This document shows, one piece after another, positions 16,669-25,480 of a stretch of 64,000 nt of DNA (the first letter of the stretch is position 1; each line of letters starts with the position of its first letter). Source of the DNA: Nocardioides sp. Root1257 (GTDB lineage Bacteria; Actinomycetota; Actinomycetes; Propionibacteriales; Nocardioidaceae); contig NZ_LMDV01000009.1 in the NCBI RefSeq assembly GCF_001425175.1, forward strand, positions 248,001 through 312,000, given 5' to 3'. The notes beneath the pieces were generated by a model, which searched no databases, was not told where the DNA came from, and saw nothing but the letters and a program-made list of their open reading frames with translations. A program made the translations under genes and the position numbers.

Positions 16669-17217
16669 ATGTCCTTCGCCGTGATCGTGCTGGCCGGAGG
16701 CCGTGCCTCCCGGCTGGGCGGCTCGGACAAGGCGTCGATCGAGCTCGACGGACGGACCCTCCTCGAGCACGCGCTCGACGCCGTGACCGACGCGGACGAG
16801 GTGGTCGTCGTCGGAGACCCGGTGCCGACCACGCGCCCGGTGACGTTCGTCCGGGAGAGCCCGCGGTACGGCGGTCCGGTCGCCGCCCTGCTCACCGGGC
16901 GCGACGCCCTGCTCCGCGCACCGTCGACGCTGGGGCTGCTCGCGGTCGACATGCCCCGGGTCAGCGCGTGGACGTTCCGACGGCTGCGCGACGCCGCCGT
17001 CGGGCACGACGGCGCGTTCCTGACGGACGTCGACGGCCGCCGGCAGCTCGCGGGCGTGCTCGTTGCCGATCGCCTGGACGTCGTACGACCGGATCACGAG
17101 GCGCAGCACGGCATGGCCCTGCGGGCGCTGCTGGCCGACCTCGACCTCGCCCTGGTGCCGCCCGACGGGGACGAGGGCCGCGACGTCGACAGCTGGTCGG
17201 ACCTGCGCGACCTCTGA
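16669..17217 (+). CDS. mobA: Molybdenum cofactor guanylyltransferase (MobA-like NTP transferase)
   Basis: The 182-residue protein has the nucleotidyltransferase signature LAGGRASRLGGSDKA near residues 8-22 and the metal-binding LLAVDMP near residue 88. It would transfer GMP from GTP to molybdopterin to make the guanine dinucleotide cofactor. The following DUF6457 gene is a typical partner, which supports MobA over other NTP transferases. The ATG is 18 bp from the divergent nitrilase start, so translation is probably leaderless. Confidence 0.85.
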   Translation: MSFAVIVLAGGRASRLGGSDKASIELDGRTLLEHALDAVTDADEVVVVGDPVPTTRPVTFVRESPRYGGPVAALLTGRDALLRAPSTLGLLAVDMPRVSAWTFRRLRDAAVGHDGAFLTDVDGRRQLAGVLVADRLDVVRPDHEAQHGMALRALLADLDLALVPPDGDEGRDVDSWSDLRDL

Positions 17218-17272
17218 ACCAACCCGGCGAAAAGGTTGCGACACGCCCGCCGATGCGGCAAACCTTGGACCC

Positions 17273-17626
17273 GTGAACCTGCACGACTGGATCGACGAGG
17301 TGTGCGACGTCCTGGACATCGACACCGAGGTCGACGAGGGACTGGTGCTGGACCTGGCTCGGGTCGCGGCTCACAACGTCGCACGCCCGGCGGCGCCGAT
17401 CACGGCGTACCTCCTCGGGTATGCCGCCGGCAGCCAGGACGCGGACCCGGAGGCCGTCGAGGAGCTGGCCGCTCGCGCGCAGGTCCTCGCCGAGGCGTGG
17501 GACCGGCCGGCGGGCGCTCCTGACCCCGACGACATCAACGACGAGATCCCCGACGACCGGGCGGTCGACCACACCGGCGACGTCGTGGACGACGACGAGG
17601 ACGACCAGGCCGACGAGGACGAGTGA
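17273..17626 (+). CDS. DUF6457 domain protein linked to MobA
   Basis: The 117-residue protein starts at GTG 17273 (VNLHDWIDEVCDVLDID). Residues ~1-80 are the helical DUF6457-type domain (LARVAAHNVARPAAPITAYLLGYAAG). The last ~35 residues are an Asp/Glu tail. This domain is commonly beside or fused to MobA in actinobacteria, so a role in molybdenum-cofactor nucleotide attachment is likely but not demonstrated. Confidence 0.82.
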   Translation: MNLHDWIDEVCDVLDIDTEVDEGLVLDLARVAAHNVARPAAPITAYLLGYAAGSQDADPEAVEELAARAQVLAEAWDRPAGAPDPDDINDEIPDDRAVDHTGDVVDDDEDDQADEDE

Positions 17627-17662
17627 GGGCGGGTCCTGGGCCCCGTCCCTAGGGTGGGGTCC

Positions 17663-18637
17663 ATGCGTGCCGTGATCGCCACCGAGCCCGGTGGCCCCGA
17701 CGTCCTGACCGTCACCGAGATCGCCGACCCCGAGATCGGTCCCGGCGAGGTGCTGCTGGACGTGGCGGCTGCGGGTCTCAACCGCGCCGACCTGCTGCAG
17801 CGGCAGGGCTTCTACCCGCCGCCGCCGGGGGCGTCGGACGTCATCGGGATGGAGTGCAGCGGCACCGTCGCGGCGGTCGGCGCGGACGTGACCGGCTGGT
17901 CCGTCGGCGACCAGGCGTGCGCGCTGCTGGCCGGGGGTGGGTACGCCGAGCGGGTCGCCGTACCGGCCGGACAGCTGATGCCGGTCCCGGAGGGCATCGA
18001 CCTGGTGACCGCGGCGGCGATCCCCGAGGTCGCGGCGACCGTGTGGTCCAACGTGTTCATGGTGGCCGGGCTCCAGCCGCAGGAGACGCTGCTGGTGCAC
18101 GGCGGCGCGGGCGGCATCGGGTCGTTCGCGATCCAGCTCGCGCACCGGCTCGGCTCGCGGGTGGTCACCACCGCCGGGAGCGCCGACAAGCTGGCGGCGT
18201 GCAGGGCACTCGGCGCGGACGTCGCGATCAACTACCGCGAGCAGGACTTCGTGGAGGTCGTCGCCGAGCAGACCGACGGCGGCGTCGACGTCATCCTCGA
18301 CAACATGGGCGCGAAGTACCTCGACCGCAACATCGACGCCCTGCGCATCCAGGGGCGGCTGGTGATCATCGGCATGCAGGGCGGCTCGAAGGCCGAGCTC
18401 GACATCAACAAGCTGCTGCGCAAGCGCGGGGCGGTGATCGCGACCAACCTCCGCGGCCGACCGGTCGAGGAGAAGTCCGCGATCTGCGCCTCCGTCGTCG
18501 AGCACGTCTGGCCACTGGTCGCCGAGGGCCTGGTGCAGCCGATCGTCGGCCGCTCGTTCCCGCTCGCCGAGGCGGGTGCCGCGCACGCGTACATGGAGTC
18601 CGGCGACCACAGCGGGAAGATCCTGCTCACCGTCTGA
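17663..18637 (+). CDS. NAD(P)H quinone oxidoreductase, PIG3/zeta-crystallin-like MDR
   Basis: The 324-residue medium-chain reductase has no zinc-ligand cysteines. The GroES-like N-terminal domain carries NRADLLQRQGFYPPPPGASD, typical of the PIG3 group. The nucleotide-binding motif is VHGGAGGIGSFAIQLA near residues 142-157. It likely reduces quinones with NADPH. The ATG 17663 follows GGTGGGGT. A GTG 9 bp earlier is in frame but too close to that ribosome site. The Bpa gene follows 23 bp after the stop. Confidence 0.92.
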   Translation: MRAVIATEPGGPDVLTVTEIADPEIGPGEVLLDVAAAGLNRADLLQRQGFYPPPPGASDVIGMECSGTVAAVGADVTGWSVGDQACALLAGGGYAERVAVPAGQLMPVPEGIDLVTAAAIPEVAATVWSNVFMVAGLQPQETLLVHGGAGGIGSFAIQLAHRLGSRVVTTAGSADKLAACRALGADVAINYREQDFVEVVAEQTDGGVDVILDNMGAKYLDRNIDALRIQGRLVIIGMQGGSKAELDINKLLRKRGAVIATNLRGRPVEEKSAICASVVEHVWPLVAEGLVQPIVGRSFPLAEAGAAHAYMESGDHSGKILLTV

Positions 18638-18660
18638 GGGCGCCCGGCTACGGTGAACCC

Positions 18661-19233
18661 ATGAGCGAGCCCGACGCGTCACAGCCCGAGCAGCAGGTCG
18701 TCGTCATCGGCCCGGACGGCCAGCCCGTCGCCGTACCCGCGTCGGCGGTGTCGGTCGCGCCCGAGCCCGACGACGCCGACTCGGACGGGATCACCGACCT
18801 GGTCGAGCAGCCGGCCAAGGTGATGCGGATCGGCGGCATGATCCGCCAGCTGCTCGAGGAGGTGCGCTCCGCACCGCTCGACGAGGCCAGCCGGATCCGG
18901 CTCAAGGAGATCCACACGGCCTCGATCAAGGAGCTGGAGACCGGCCTCGCCCCCGAGCTGGTCGAGGAGCTGGAGCGGCTGTCGCTGCCGTTCACCGACG
19001 ACGCCGTCCCCACCGACGCGGAGCTGCGGATCGCCCAGGCTCAGCTCGTCGGCTGGCTCGAGGGGCTCTTCCACGGCATCCAGACCGCGATCTACGCCCA
19101 GCAGATGGCGGCGCGGGCCCAGTTCGAGCAGATGCGTCGTGGGCTGCCGCCCGGCAGCGGGCGCCCCGAGGGAGCGCCTGCGCCCGAGGGCGGCACGGCC
19201 GCTCCGGGTGACTCGGGCGGCATGTACCTCTAG
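18661..19233 (+). CDS. bpa: Bacterial proteasome activator
   Basis: The 190-residue protein matches the Bpa/PafE family (DUF2587): an acidic N-terminal tail, then a helical core (KVMRIGGMIRQLLEEVRSAPL; QLVGWLEGLFHGIQTAIYAQ) and a flexible Gly/Pro-rich tail ending GMYL. The terminal -YL with preceding hydrophobic residue is the gate-opening tail that docks into the 20S core. The ring allows ATP-independent degradation of unfolded proteins. Its presence implies that this organism has a 20S proteasome, although no prcAB lies in the window. Confidence 0.92.
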   Translation: MSEPDASQPEQQVVVIGPDGQPVAVPASAVSVAPEPDDADSDGITDLVEQPAKVMRIGGMIRQLLEEVRSAPLDEASRIRLKEIHTASIKELETGLAPELVEELERLSLPFTDDAVPTDAELRIAQAQLVGWLEGLFHGIQTAIYAQQMAARAQFEQMRRGLPPGSGRPEGAPAPEGGTAAPGDSGGMYL

Positions 19234-19235
19234 CT

Positions 19236-19811
19236 CTACGCGCGCCGCCGGCTGCGCCAGGCGACGAGCACGAGGCCGAGCACGCCGATGATGACCAGGG
19301 CGGCGCCCGGGGCGGCCAGCCGCTGCACGTCGGCGGGGGCGTCGGCGACGGTCGTGAACGTCGCGGTGTCCGGCGTCGGCGGCACGGCCGGACGACCGTC
19401 GCCGAGGAGCTTCTCCACGCGGCCGATGTAGACGTCGCTGGCGGGCGCGGTGCCGCCACCCTGCGCGATCGTGAGCGCGTCGTCGGCGCCGGCCGCGGCG
19501 AAGAAGACGTACGGGTCGCCGACCACGAGGCTCGGCAGGCCGCAGGCACGGGGCCGGATGTCGGTGGTCACCGCGGCCTGCTCGTCCGTGACGGCCTCGC
19601 CCTTGTAGATGCGGTCGACGTCGACGGTGAAGGTGGCGATGTTGCCCGCGACCGTCTTGTCGGAGATCACTCCGGTGAAGACGTCGTCCGCACCCATCGT
19701 GCGCTGCTCGAGCGTGAGCGGCGCGCTGGCCGGGCACGCCTGCGACGGCGCGGCCAGCGCCACCACGCCCGCGGGGGCGAGCAGCAGGACGGCGAGGAGT
19801 CGGCGGATCAC
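19236..19811 (-). CDS. Secreted, C-terminally anchored protein of unknown function
   Basis: About 191 residues from GTG 19811. A signal peptide (RRLLAVLLLAPAGVVALAAPSQA) ends before CPASAPLTLEQR. The extracellular part (TIMP/NTR-like: TFTVDVDRIYKGEAV... CGLPSLVVGDPYVFFAA) has cysteines near residues 27 and 91 and a plausible beta-barrel. A C-terminal transmembrane helix with an RSRRRA stop-transfer tail completes it. The frame is open to 19844 inside the upstream HAD gene; the GTG 17 bp after the HAD stop fits the signal peptide better. It is probably the last gene of the serS operon. Confidence 0.75.
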   Translation of the reverse strand: MIRRLLAVLLLAPAGVVALAAPSQACPASAPLTLEQRTMGADDVFTGVISDKTVAGNIATFTVDVDRIYKGEAVTDEQAAVTTDIRPRACGLPSLVVGDPYVFFAAAGADDALTIAQGGGTAPASDVYIGRVEKLLGDGRPAVPPTPDTATFTTVADAPADVQRLAAPGAALVIIGVLGLVLVAWRSRRRA

Positions 19812-19827
19812 TGAGCCATTCAACAGA

Positions 19828-20649
19828 TCAGAGGTCGAAGACACCAGCCAGCACCTGGGCCACGCCGTCCTCGTCGTGACCGGGCGCCAGGTGGTCGGCG
19901 GCGGCGACGACGCTCGGATGGGCGTCCGCCATCGCGTACGACGTGCCCGCCCACGTCAGCATCGGGAGGTCGTTGGGCATGTCCCCGAACGCGATCACGT
20001 CCGCCGCGTCCACACCGAGGCCGGAGGCCACCTGCGCGAGCGTGGAGGCCTTCGTCACCTCGGGCGCACTGATCTCCAGCAGGGCGGTCGAGGACGACCA
20101 GGTGATCACCAGCCGGCCCTGCACGACGTCCTCCGCCAGGGCCCAGAACTCCTCCGGGTCGAGCTCCTCGTGCCGGGCGAGCAGCTTCAGCGCGGGGCGG
20201 TCGAAGAGCTCGGCGACCGGCGCACGGCGTACGCCCGGCGGCAGCGAGGCCCGCTCCATGAACTCGGGCTCCAGGTCGATGCCGTCCAGCGACTCGACCG
20301 CGAACGTCGTGCCGGGCACGGCGGCCCGGAGCTCCTCGGAGACCGCGATCGCGGTCGCGGCGTCCATGGTCCGGACCGTGCGGGGCTCGTGCCGGGCGAC
20401 GTCCCAGACCAGCGCGCCGTTGGAGACGATCGCGAGGCCGTGGGACCCGACGTGCTCGAAGACCACCTCGGTCCAGCGCAGCGGGCGGCCGGTCACGAAG
20501 ACGACCGGGACGCCGAGCGCCTCGACGGCGGCCAGCACGCCGGCGGTGTACGGCGAGACGGAGCCGTCGGTGCGGACCAGGGTCCCGTCGAGGTCGGTCG
20601 CGACCAGCTTGGGTCTCGAGACAGGCGCTGGCGCGCCTTCCTCAACCAC
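19828..20649 (-). CDS. HAD-IIB (Cof-type) phosphatase
   Basis: The 273-residue haloacid-dehalogenase hydrolase has DLDGT with nucleophile Asp19, VTGRP for motif II, and FGDMPNDLPML for motif IV. The Cof-type cap suggests a sugar-phosphate or nucleotide substrate. The GTG start and first residues (MVEEGAPAPVSR) come from the dispersed repeat at 20612-20654, and the start overlaps the GNAT stop by 8 bp. The real domain begins around KLVATDLDG. Confidence 0.9.
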   Translation of the reverse strand: MVEEGAPAPVSRPKLVATDLDGTLVRTDGSVSPYTAGVLAAVEALGVPVVFVTGRPLRWTEVVFEHVGSHGLAIVSNGALVWDVARHEPRTVRTMDAATAIAVSEELRAAVPGTTFAVESLDGIDLEPEFMERASLPPGVRRAPVAELFDRPALKLLARHEELDPEEFWALAEDVVQGRLVITWSSSTALLEISAPEVTKASTLAQVASGLGVDAADVIAFGDMPNDLPMLTWAGTSYAMADAHPSVVAAADHLAPGHDEDGVAQVLAGVFDL

Positions 20650-20654
20650 CGAGG
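20612..20654. repeat. Dispersed repeat, copy B, at the GNAT/HAD junction
   Basis: GGTCTCGAGAC, then a perfect 6-bp hairpin (AGGCGC-TGGC-GCGCCT), then CCTCAACCACCGAGG. It contains the GNAT stop codon and the HAD start codon. Architecture is shared with copies at 13738-13790 and 31643-31685. Confidence 0.6.
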
Positions 20655-21139
20655 TTTCCGGGAAGCGGCCGGGCCATCACGAGCTCGCCGTCCTCGTTGG
20701 CGCCCCGGAGCTCGGTGAAGCCGCACTTCACGAGCACCCGGATGCTGGGCTTGTTGGTGGGCTCGACGCTGGCCCGGACGCGCACGCCGGCGGCGTCCGT
20801 CTCCGCCAGCAGAGCCTTGAGCGCCTCGGTCGCGAAGCCGTAGCCGTGGGCCTCGTCGACGAGCCCGTAGCCCACCTCGACCTCGGGCGTGCCGTCCGCC
20901 GCGTCCTCGGGCGGGCCGAAGAAGCCGATCGAGCCGAGCGCGGTCGCGCCGCGGATGATGTGCCGCGGTGCCCAGGGGTCGCCGCGGTGGTACATGCCGG
21001 CGGCGTCCTGGTCGTCCTGGCGCGGGTAGTCACGGTGCCACCCCTCGCGGCTGCGCCCGGCGCGGATGTCGGCCGCCTCGTCGGGGGTCCAGACGGGCAG
21101 GGTGAGCCGTTCGCTGGTGACGAGCTCGGGGAGGCTCAC
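20642..21139 (-). CDS. GNAT family N-acetyltransferase
   Basis: The 165-residue RimJ-like acetyltransferase has strand-turn LTLPVWTPDEAADI, the acetyl-CoA site region EVEVGYGLVDEAHGYGFATE, and the C-terminal NKPSIRVLVKCGF helix. The GTG start at 21139 overlaps the upstream HAD stop as GTGA, so translation is coupled. The substrate is unknown. Confidence 0.88.
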   Translation of the reverse strand: MSLPELVTSERLTLPVWTPDEAADIRAGRSREGWHRDYPRQDDQDAAGMYHRGDPWAPRHIIRGATALGSIGFFGPPEDAADGTPEVEVGYGLVDEAHGYGFATEALKALLAETDAAGVRVRASVEPTNKPSIRVLVKCGFTELRGANEDGELVMARPLPGNLGG

Positions 21140-21963
21140 GGGAACCACCGCGACAGCTCGGTGGCCAGGCCGTCGTCGTAGACGCTGCCGGTCACGTCGT
21201 CGGCCGCGTCGAGGACGGGCTGGATCGCCTGCCCCATCGCGACCCCGCGACGCGCCCACTCGAACATCTCGAGGTCGTTGCGGCCGTCGCCGACCGCGAG
21301 GGCGTCGGCGGCGCTGAGGCCGAGCTCGCGGGCGACGTGCTCGAGACCCGAGGCCTTCGAGACGCCGACCGGCGCGAGGTCGAGCCAGGCGGTCCAGCCG
21401 ACGACGTAGTTGGTGCCGTGCAGGCCGAGGTCCGCCGCCAGCGCGACGAACTCGTCGGCCGTCGAGTCGGGGTCGCGGATGATGACCCGGCTCACCTCGG
21501 CGGCGAGCAGGTCGGCGACCTCGGTGAGGATCATGTCGCCGGAGAGCTCGCCCTCCGGGAAGTGCGAGTTGACCCGGTAGCCGACCCCGCGCTCCTCGAC
21601 CGCGACCAGGGCGCTCGGGTGCCGCTCCAGGATGGCCTCGACGGCGGGCCGGGCGTCGAACTTCTCCTCGTGCACGACCTCGAGCGGCGGGTAGCGGAAG
21701 ACGACGGCTCCGTTGGACGCCACGATCCACAGCCGGCCGCGCTGCTCGTCGTACAGCTCGAGCATGTCGGCCACGCCGGTCATGCCGTGCGGCGAGCGAC
21801 CACTGGCGAGGACGACGTGCGCGCCGGCGTCGAGAGCGCGGTGCACGGCGTCCTTGACCGCGGGCGAGATCTCCTCGTGGGTCATGCCGGCACCCTCGAC
21901 CCACTTCAGGATCGTGCCGTCGATGTCGAGGGCGACCAGCGCGGGCCGCCAGGTGTCAGCCAC
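21136..21963 (-). CDS. HAD-IIB (Cof-type) phosphatase
   Basis: The 275-residue hydrolase is a paralogue of the one two genes downstream. It has DIDGT with nucleophile Asp13, ASGRS for motif II and [11 protein letters not shown] for motif IV. The GTG start (VADTWRP) overlaps the serS stop by 8 bp and its stop overlaps the GNAT start. The substrate is unknown, and co-expression with serS looks like convenience rather than pathway. Confidence 0.9.
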   Translation of the reverse strand: MADTWRPALVALDIDGTILKWVEGAGMTHEEISPAVKDAVHRALDAGAHVVLASGRSPHGMTGVADMLELYDEQRGRLWIVASNGAVVFRYPPLEVVHEEKFDARPAVEAILERHPSALVAVEERGVGYRVNSHFPEGELSGDMILTEVADLLAAEVSRVIIRDPDSTADEFVALAADLGLHGTNYVVGWTAWLDLAPVGVSKASGLEHVARELGLSAADALAVGDGRNDLEMFEWARRGVAMGQAIQPVLDAADDVTGSVYDDGLATELSRWFP

Positions 21964-23221
21964 CGATGGGCTCCAGGACCTCGCGCCCGAGCCACTTCTG
22001 AAGCGCCTTCGGGACCTTCACCGAGCCGTCGGCCTGCTGGTGCGTCTCGAGGATCGCGACGATGGTGCGGGTCGAGGCGCACAGCGTGCCGTTGAGCGTG
22101 GCCACCGGCTCGATGCCACCGTCGAACCGGCCGCGGATGTCGAGGCGCCGGGCCTGGAAGTCGAGGCAGTTGGAGGTCGACGTGAGCTCGCGGTACTTGC
22201 CCTGGGTGGGGATCCAGGCCTCGCAGTCGAACTTCCGCGTCGCGGACAGGCCGAGGTCGCCAGCCGCGGTGTCGATGACCTGGTAGGCGAGCTCGAGCTT
22301 GTCCAGGAACGCCTTCTCGATGCCGAGCAGGCGCTGGTGCTCGGCGTACGACTCCTCGATCGTCGTGTAGACGAACATCTCGACCTTGTCGAACCAGTGC
22401 ACCCGGATGATGCCCTTGGTGTCCTTGCCGTGCGAGCCGGCCTCCTTGCGGAAACAGGGGCTGAACGCGGCGTACCGCAGCGGGAGCGCGGCGCCGTCGA
22501 GGATCTCGTCGGAGTGGTACGCCGCCATCGGGACCTCCGAGGTCCCGACGAGGTACATGTCCTGGCCCTCGATCCGGTAGACGTCGTCGGCGGCCTGGCC
22601 GAGGAAGCCGGTGCCCTCCATCGCCCGGGGCTTGACCATCGAGGGCGCGATCACCTGGGTGAAGCCGTGTTCGCGGGCCGTCTCGTTGGCGAGGTTGATC
22701 AGCGCGAACTCGAGCTCGGCGCCGACGCCGGTCAGGAAGTAGAAGCGCGAGCCCGACACCTTGGCGCCGCGCTCGATGTCGATGGCGCCGAGGATCTTGC
22801 CGAGCTCGATGTGGTCGCGCGGCTCGAAGTCGAACTCGACCGGCGTGCCGACCCGCTCGATCAGCCTGAAGTAGTCCTCGCCGCCCGCGGGCGCCTCGTC
22901 GGCGGCCAGCGCCGGGATGCTCAGCAGCGCCGCCTGCCACTCCTCCTCGGCGGCGTTCTGCGCGGCCTCGGCGGCCTTCACCTCGCCCGCCAGGGTCTTC
23001 GTCTGGGCGAGCAGCGCCTGCTTCTCGTCGCCCTGCGCCTGCGGGATCAGCTTGCCGAGCTGCTTCTGCTCGCCACGCTTGCCCTCGAACTCGAGGATCG
23101 CCTGCCGCCGGGCGGTGTCGGCCGCCAGCGCGCGGTCCACGACGTCGTCGGACAGACCCCGCTTGGCCTGGGCGGCACGGACACGGTCGGGGTCGTCTCG
23201 GAGGATGCGCGGGTCGATCAT
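21956..23221 (-). CDS. serS: Seryl-tRNA synthetase
   Basis: The 421-residue class II synthetase charges tRNA-Ser. The N-terminal antiparallel coiled-coil arm spans about residues 30-100 ([21 protein letters not shown]). The catalytic motifs are [32 protein letters not shown] (motif 2) and [18 protein letters not shown] (motif 3). It heads a coupled operon of HAD, GNAT, HAD and probably the secreted protein. Two tRNA-Ser genes also lie in this window, 9-10 kb away. Confidence 0.97.
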   Translation of the reverse strand: MIDPRILRDDPDRVRAAQAKRGLSDDVVDRALAADTARRQAILEFEGKRGEQKQLGKLIPQAQGDEKQALLAQTKTLAGEVKAAEAAQNAAEEEWQAALLSIPALAADEAPAGGEDYFRLIERVGTPVEFDFEPRDHIELGKILGAIDIERGAKVSGSRFYFLTGVGAELEFALINLANETAREHGFTQVIAPSMVKPRAMEGTGFLGQAADDVYRIEGQDMYLVGTSEVPMAAYHSDEILDGAALPLRYAAFSPCFRKEAGSHGKDTKGIIRVHWFDKVEMFVYTTIEESYAEHQRLLGIEKAFLDKLELAYQVIDTAAGDLGLSATRKFDCEAWIPTQGKYRELTSTSNCLDFQARRLDIRGRFDGGIEPVATLNGTLCASTRTIVAILETHQQADGSVKVPKALQKWLGREVLEPIGG

Positions 23222-23308
23222 GCCGTCAGGCTATCGGGGGTGGCGCGGACCACGCGCGCGAGATAGCGGTCGCTGGGGATCAACCCGGCGACGGGCATAC
23301 TTCGGGGC

Positions 23309-24880
23309 GTGCTCGACCGCCCCCGCGCCATCGTCCTGAGCTGGGCAGCGCTCTGCTTCGTGCTGCTCGGGCTGCTGACCCTCGCGGTCGTCGACGAGGC
23401 GGCGTGGCTGGTCGACCTCGACAACCGCGGTCAGTCGTCGCAGGAGTGGGCGACCGACGTCGCCTGGCTGCACGACGTGCTGCGCGTGGTCGAGATCGCG
23501 TTCGGCACGATCGCGATGACGGCGTACACGGTCGTGCTCGTCGCCCTGCTGCTGCGCCGCTACCACCGCGCGGCGTTCTTCACCGCGGGCGTGATGATCG
23601 TGACCCCGCTCCTGACGACGCTGCTGAAGCTGGTCGTCGACCGGGATCGGCCGTCGTGGCAGAACGCCGACGCGCTGCTCAGCAGCAACGCGTTCCCGTC
23701 GGGGCACGCATCCGCGGCGACCGCCCTCGGCGGCATCGTCGTCGTGCTGGTCTCGATGCTGGTGCGTCGCAAGAGCGTGCGCCGCCTCGCGTACGTCGGC
23801 GTGGTGGTCATGGTCGTCGTCGTGTGCCTCGACCGGGTGCTGCTCGGGCGTCACTACCCGTCCGACGTCGTCGGCGGCGTGCTGCTCGGCCTGGGCGTCG
23901 TGCTGCTCGGGATCGGCGTCTACAACCCGCTCCCCCGCAGCCACGCCGCCAGCGTGGAGCCGCTGCCCGAGGTGTTCGTCTCCGAGCGGCAGCTCGCCGT
24001 GGTGCTCAACCCGATCAAGGTCGAGGACGTCGACCAGTTCAAGGCGATCGTGACCGCGATGGCTGCGGAGACCGGCTGGTCGACGCCGTCGTGGCACTAC
24101 ACGACCGTCGAGGACCCGGGCACCGGGATGGCCGCCGCGGCCTCCGTGGGCGGCGCCGACCTGGTCCTCGTCTGCGGCGGTGACGGGACGGTGCGCGAGG
24201 TGTGCGCCGAGCTCGCCGGCACCGGGATCCCGGTCGGGATCATCCCGGCCGGCACCGGCAACCTGCTGGCCCGCAACCTCGACATCCCGCTCTACCTGCG
24301 GGCGGCGATCGACGTCGCGCTCACCGGCCAGGACCGGGCGATCGACCTGGTCGAGGTGTCCGGCGACGGCTTCGAGGACACGCACTTCATGGTGATGGCC
24401 GGCATGGGCTTCGACGCCGCGATCATGGAGGGCGTCAACGAGGACATCAAGAAGCGGGTCGGCTGGCTGGCCTACGTCCTCTCGGCCCTGAAGTCGCTGA
24501 TGTTCCCCGCCGTACGCGTGGAGGTGTCCGTCGACGGCGGCGAGTTCACCAAGCACCGGGCGCGCACGATCGTCGTCGGCAACGTCGGCTTCCTCCAGGC
24601 CGGCATGCCGCTGCTCCCGGACGCGGCGATCGACGACGGCGTCCTGGACGTCGTGATGCTGCACCCGCGCAAGTTCCTGTCCTGGATCCCGCTCGCCTAC
24701 CGCGTGCTCGCCCGCCGACCCCGCACCGACGAGCTCGTCAACCGGATGACCGGTCGCACCATCGTGATCCGCGCCGCCTCCGACACCCCGCGCCAGCTCG
24801 ACGGCGACTCCATCGGCCCCGGCCGCGAGCTGCACCTCACCTGCGTGCACGGCCGGCTGCTGGTGCGGGTGCCGCGCTAG
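23309..24880 (+). CDS. Fusion of PAP2 phosphatase and diacylglycerol kinase-type lipid kinase
   Basis: The protein has 523 residues. The N-terminal ~210 residues have about five transmembrane helices and the PAP2 motifs KLVVDRDRP, FPSGH (PSGH) and GRHYPSDVVGG. The C-terminal ~300 residues are a DagK/YegS-type kinase with VVLNPIKV and GGDGTVREV, plus GTGNLLARN. One protein thus pairs dephosphorylation of a lipid phosphate with phosphorylation of a lipid or sphingoid, probably in phospholipid or lipid-carrier turnover. It is divergent from serS. Confidence 0.92.
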   Translation: MLDRPRAIVLSWAALCFVLLGLLTLAVVDEAAWLVDLDNRGQSSQEWATDVAWLHDVLRVVEIAFGTIAMTAYTVVLVALLLRRYHRAAFFTAGVMIVTPLLTTLLKLVVDRDRPSWQNADALLSSNAFPSGHASAATALGGIVVVLVSMLVRRKSVRRLAYVGVVVMVVVVCLDRVLLGRHYPSDVVGGVLLGLGVVLLGIGVYNPLPRSHAASVEPLPEVFVSERQLAVVLNPIKVEDVDQFKAIVTAMAAETGWSTPSWHYTTVEDPGTGMAAAASVGGADLVLVCGGDGTVREVCAELAGTGIPVGIIPAGTGNLLARNLDIPLYLRAAIDVALTGQDRAIDLVEVSGDGFEDTHFMVMAGMGFDAAIMEGVNEDIKKRVGWLAYVLSALKSLMFPAVRVEVSVDGGEFTKHRARTIVVGNVGFLQAGMPLLPDAAIDDGVLDVVMLHPRKFLSWIPLAYRVLARRPRTDELVNRMTGRTIVIRAASDTPRQLDGDSIGPGRELHLTCVHGRLLVRVPR

Positions 24881-24899
24881 CTGTCGCGACACGCCGGTG

Positions 24900-24991
24900 C
24901 GGGTTTCACCGGCTGACCGCCAGAACCCGCACGACACGCCGTCGGCGCACGGCGCGTCGTGCGGGTCTTGGCGGCTGACCGGTGAAACCCG
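24900..24991. repeat. Long imperfect palindrome between convergent genes
   Basis: Two 42-nt arms (24900-24941 and 24950-24991) are near-complementary, with a few mismatches, around an 8-nt loop. Each arm also holds its own inverted halves (GTGCGGGTT/AACCCGCAC). It fills the gap between two convergent genes and can act as a terminator in both directions. The nested structure also resembles a REP- or MITE-type element. Confidence 0.7.
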
Positions 24992-25459
24992 TCAGCGCGG
25001 CGTGAGCCAGAAGAGCGGCAGCTCGCGCTCGGTGCGTTCGGCGTACCTCGCGTAGTTGGGCCAGCCGGCGACGGCGACCGCCCACTTCTCGTCACGCTCG
25101 GGGCCGGAGAGCTCGCGGGCGTCGACGGCCATGGTCCGGCCCTTGTACGTCACCAGGGGCTCCTCGGCGACCCGCAGGTTCCCCGCCCAGGCGGGCGGGT
25201 CCTGGGCGCCCCAGTTGGAGCCGACGATCAGCCAGCCGTCGCCGTGCGGCACGGTCAGCAGCGGCGTCGAGCGCAGGATGCCGGTCTTGCGGCCGGGGAC
25301 CTGCAGCACGAGCTCGTGGAGGCCGGTCGCCATCATGATGGTGACCCGCCCCCACGAGATCCGCTGGAGGAGCTTGTCGGTCCCGACGATCAGGCGCGAG
25401 TAGCGCGGCAGCCAGGGCTGGGCGCCGAGCTTGATCGCCATCCACCGCATCGGGTTCAT
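24992..25459 (-). CDS. Nitroreductase/quinone reductase family protein, Ddn-like (F420-dependent)
   Basis: The 155-residue split-barrel protein matches the Ddn/deazaflavin-dependent nitroreductase group: MMATGLHELVLQVPGRKTGILRSTPLL and the region VGSNWGAQDPPAWAGNLRAEE-like, which binds F420 in studied homologues. It probably reduces quinones or nitro compounds with F420H2. It follows the DHA2 exporter gene on the opposite end of a 21-bp gap (same strand, upstream of nothing else). The palindrome at 24900-24991 terminates it. Confidence 0.85.
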   Translation of the reverse strand: MNPMRWMAIKLGAQPWLPRYSRLIVGTDKLLQRISWGRVTIMMATGLHELVLQVPGRKTGILRSTPLLTVPHGDGWLIVGSNWGAQDPPAWAGNLRVAEEPLVTYKGRTMAVDARELSGPERDEKWAVAVAGWPNYARYAERTERELPLFWLTPR

Positions 25460-25480
25460 GGCCGGACCCTAGCGGTCCTG

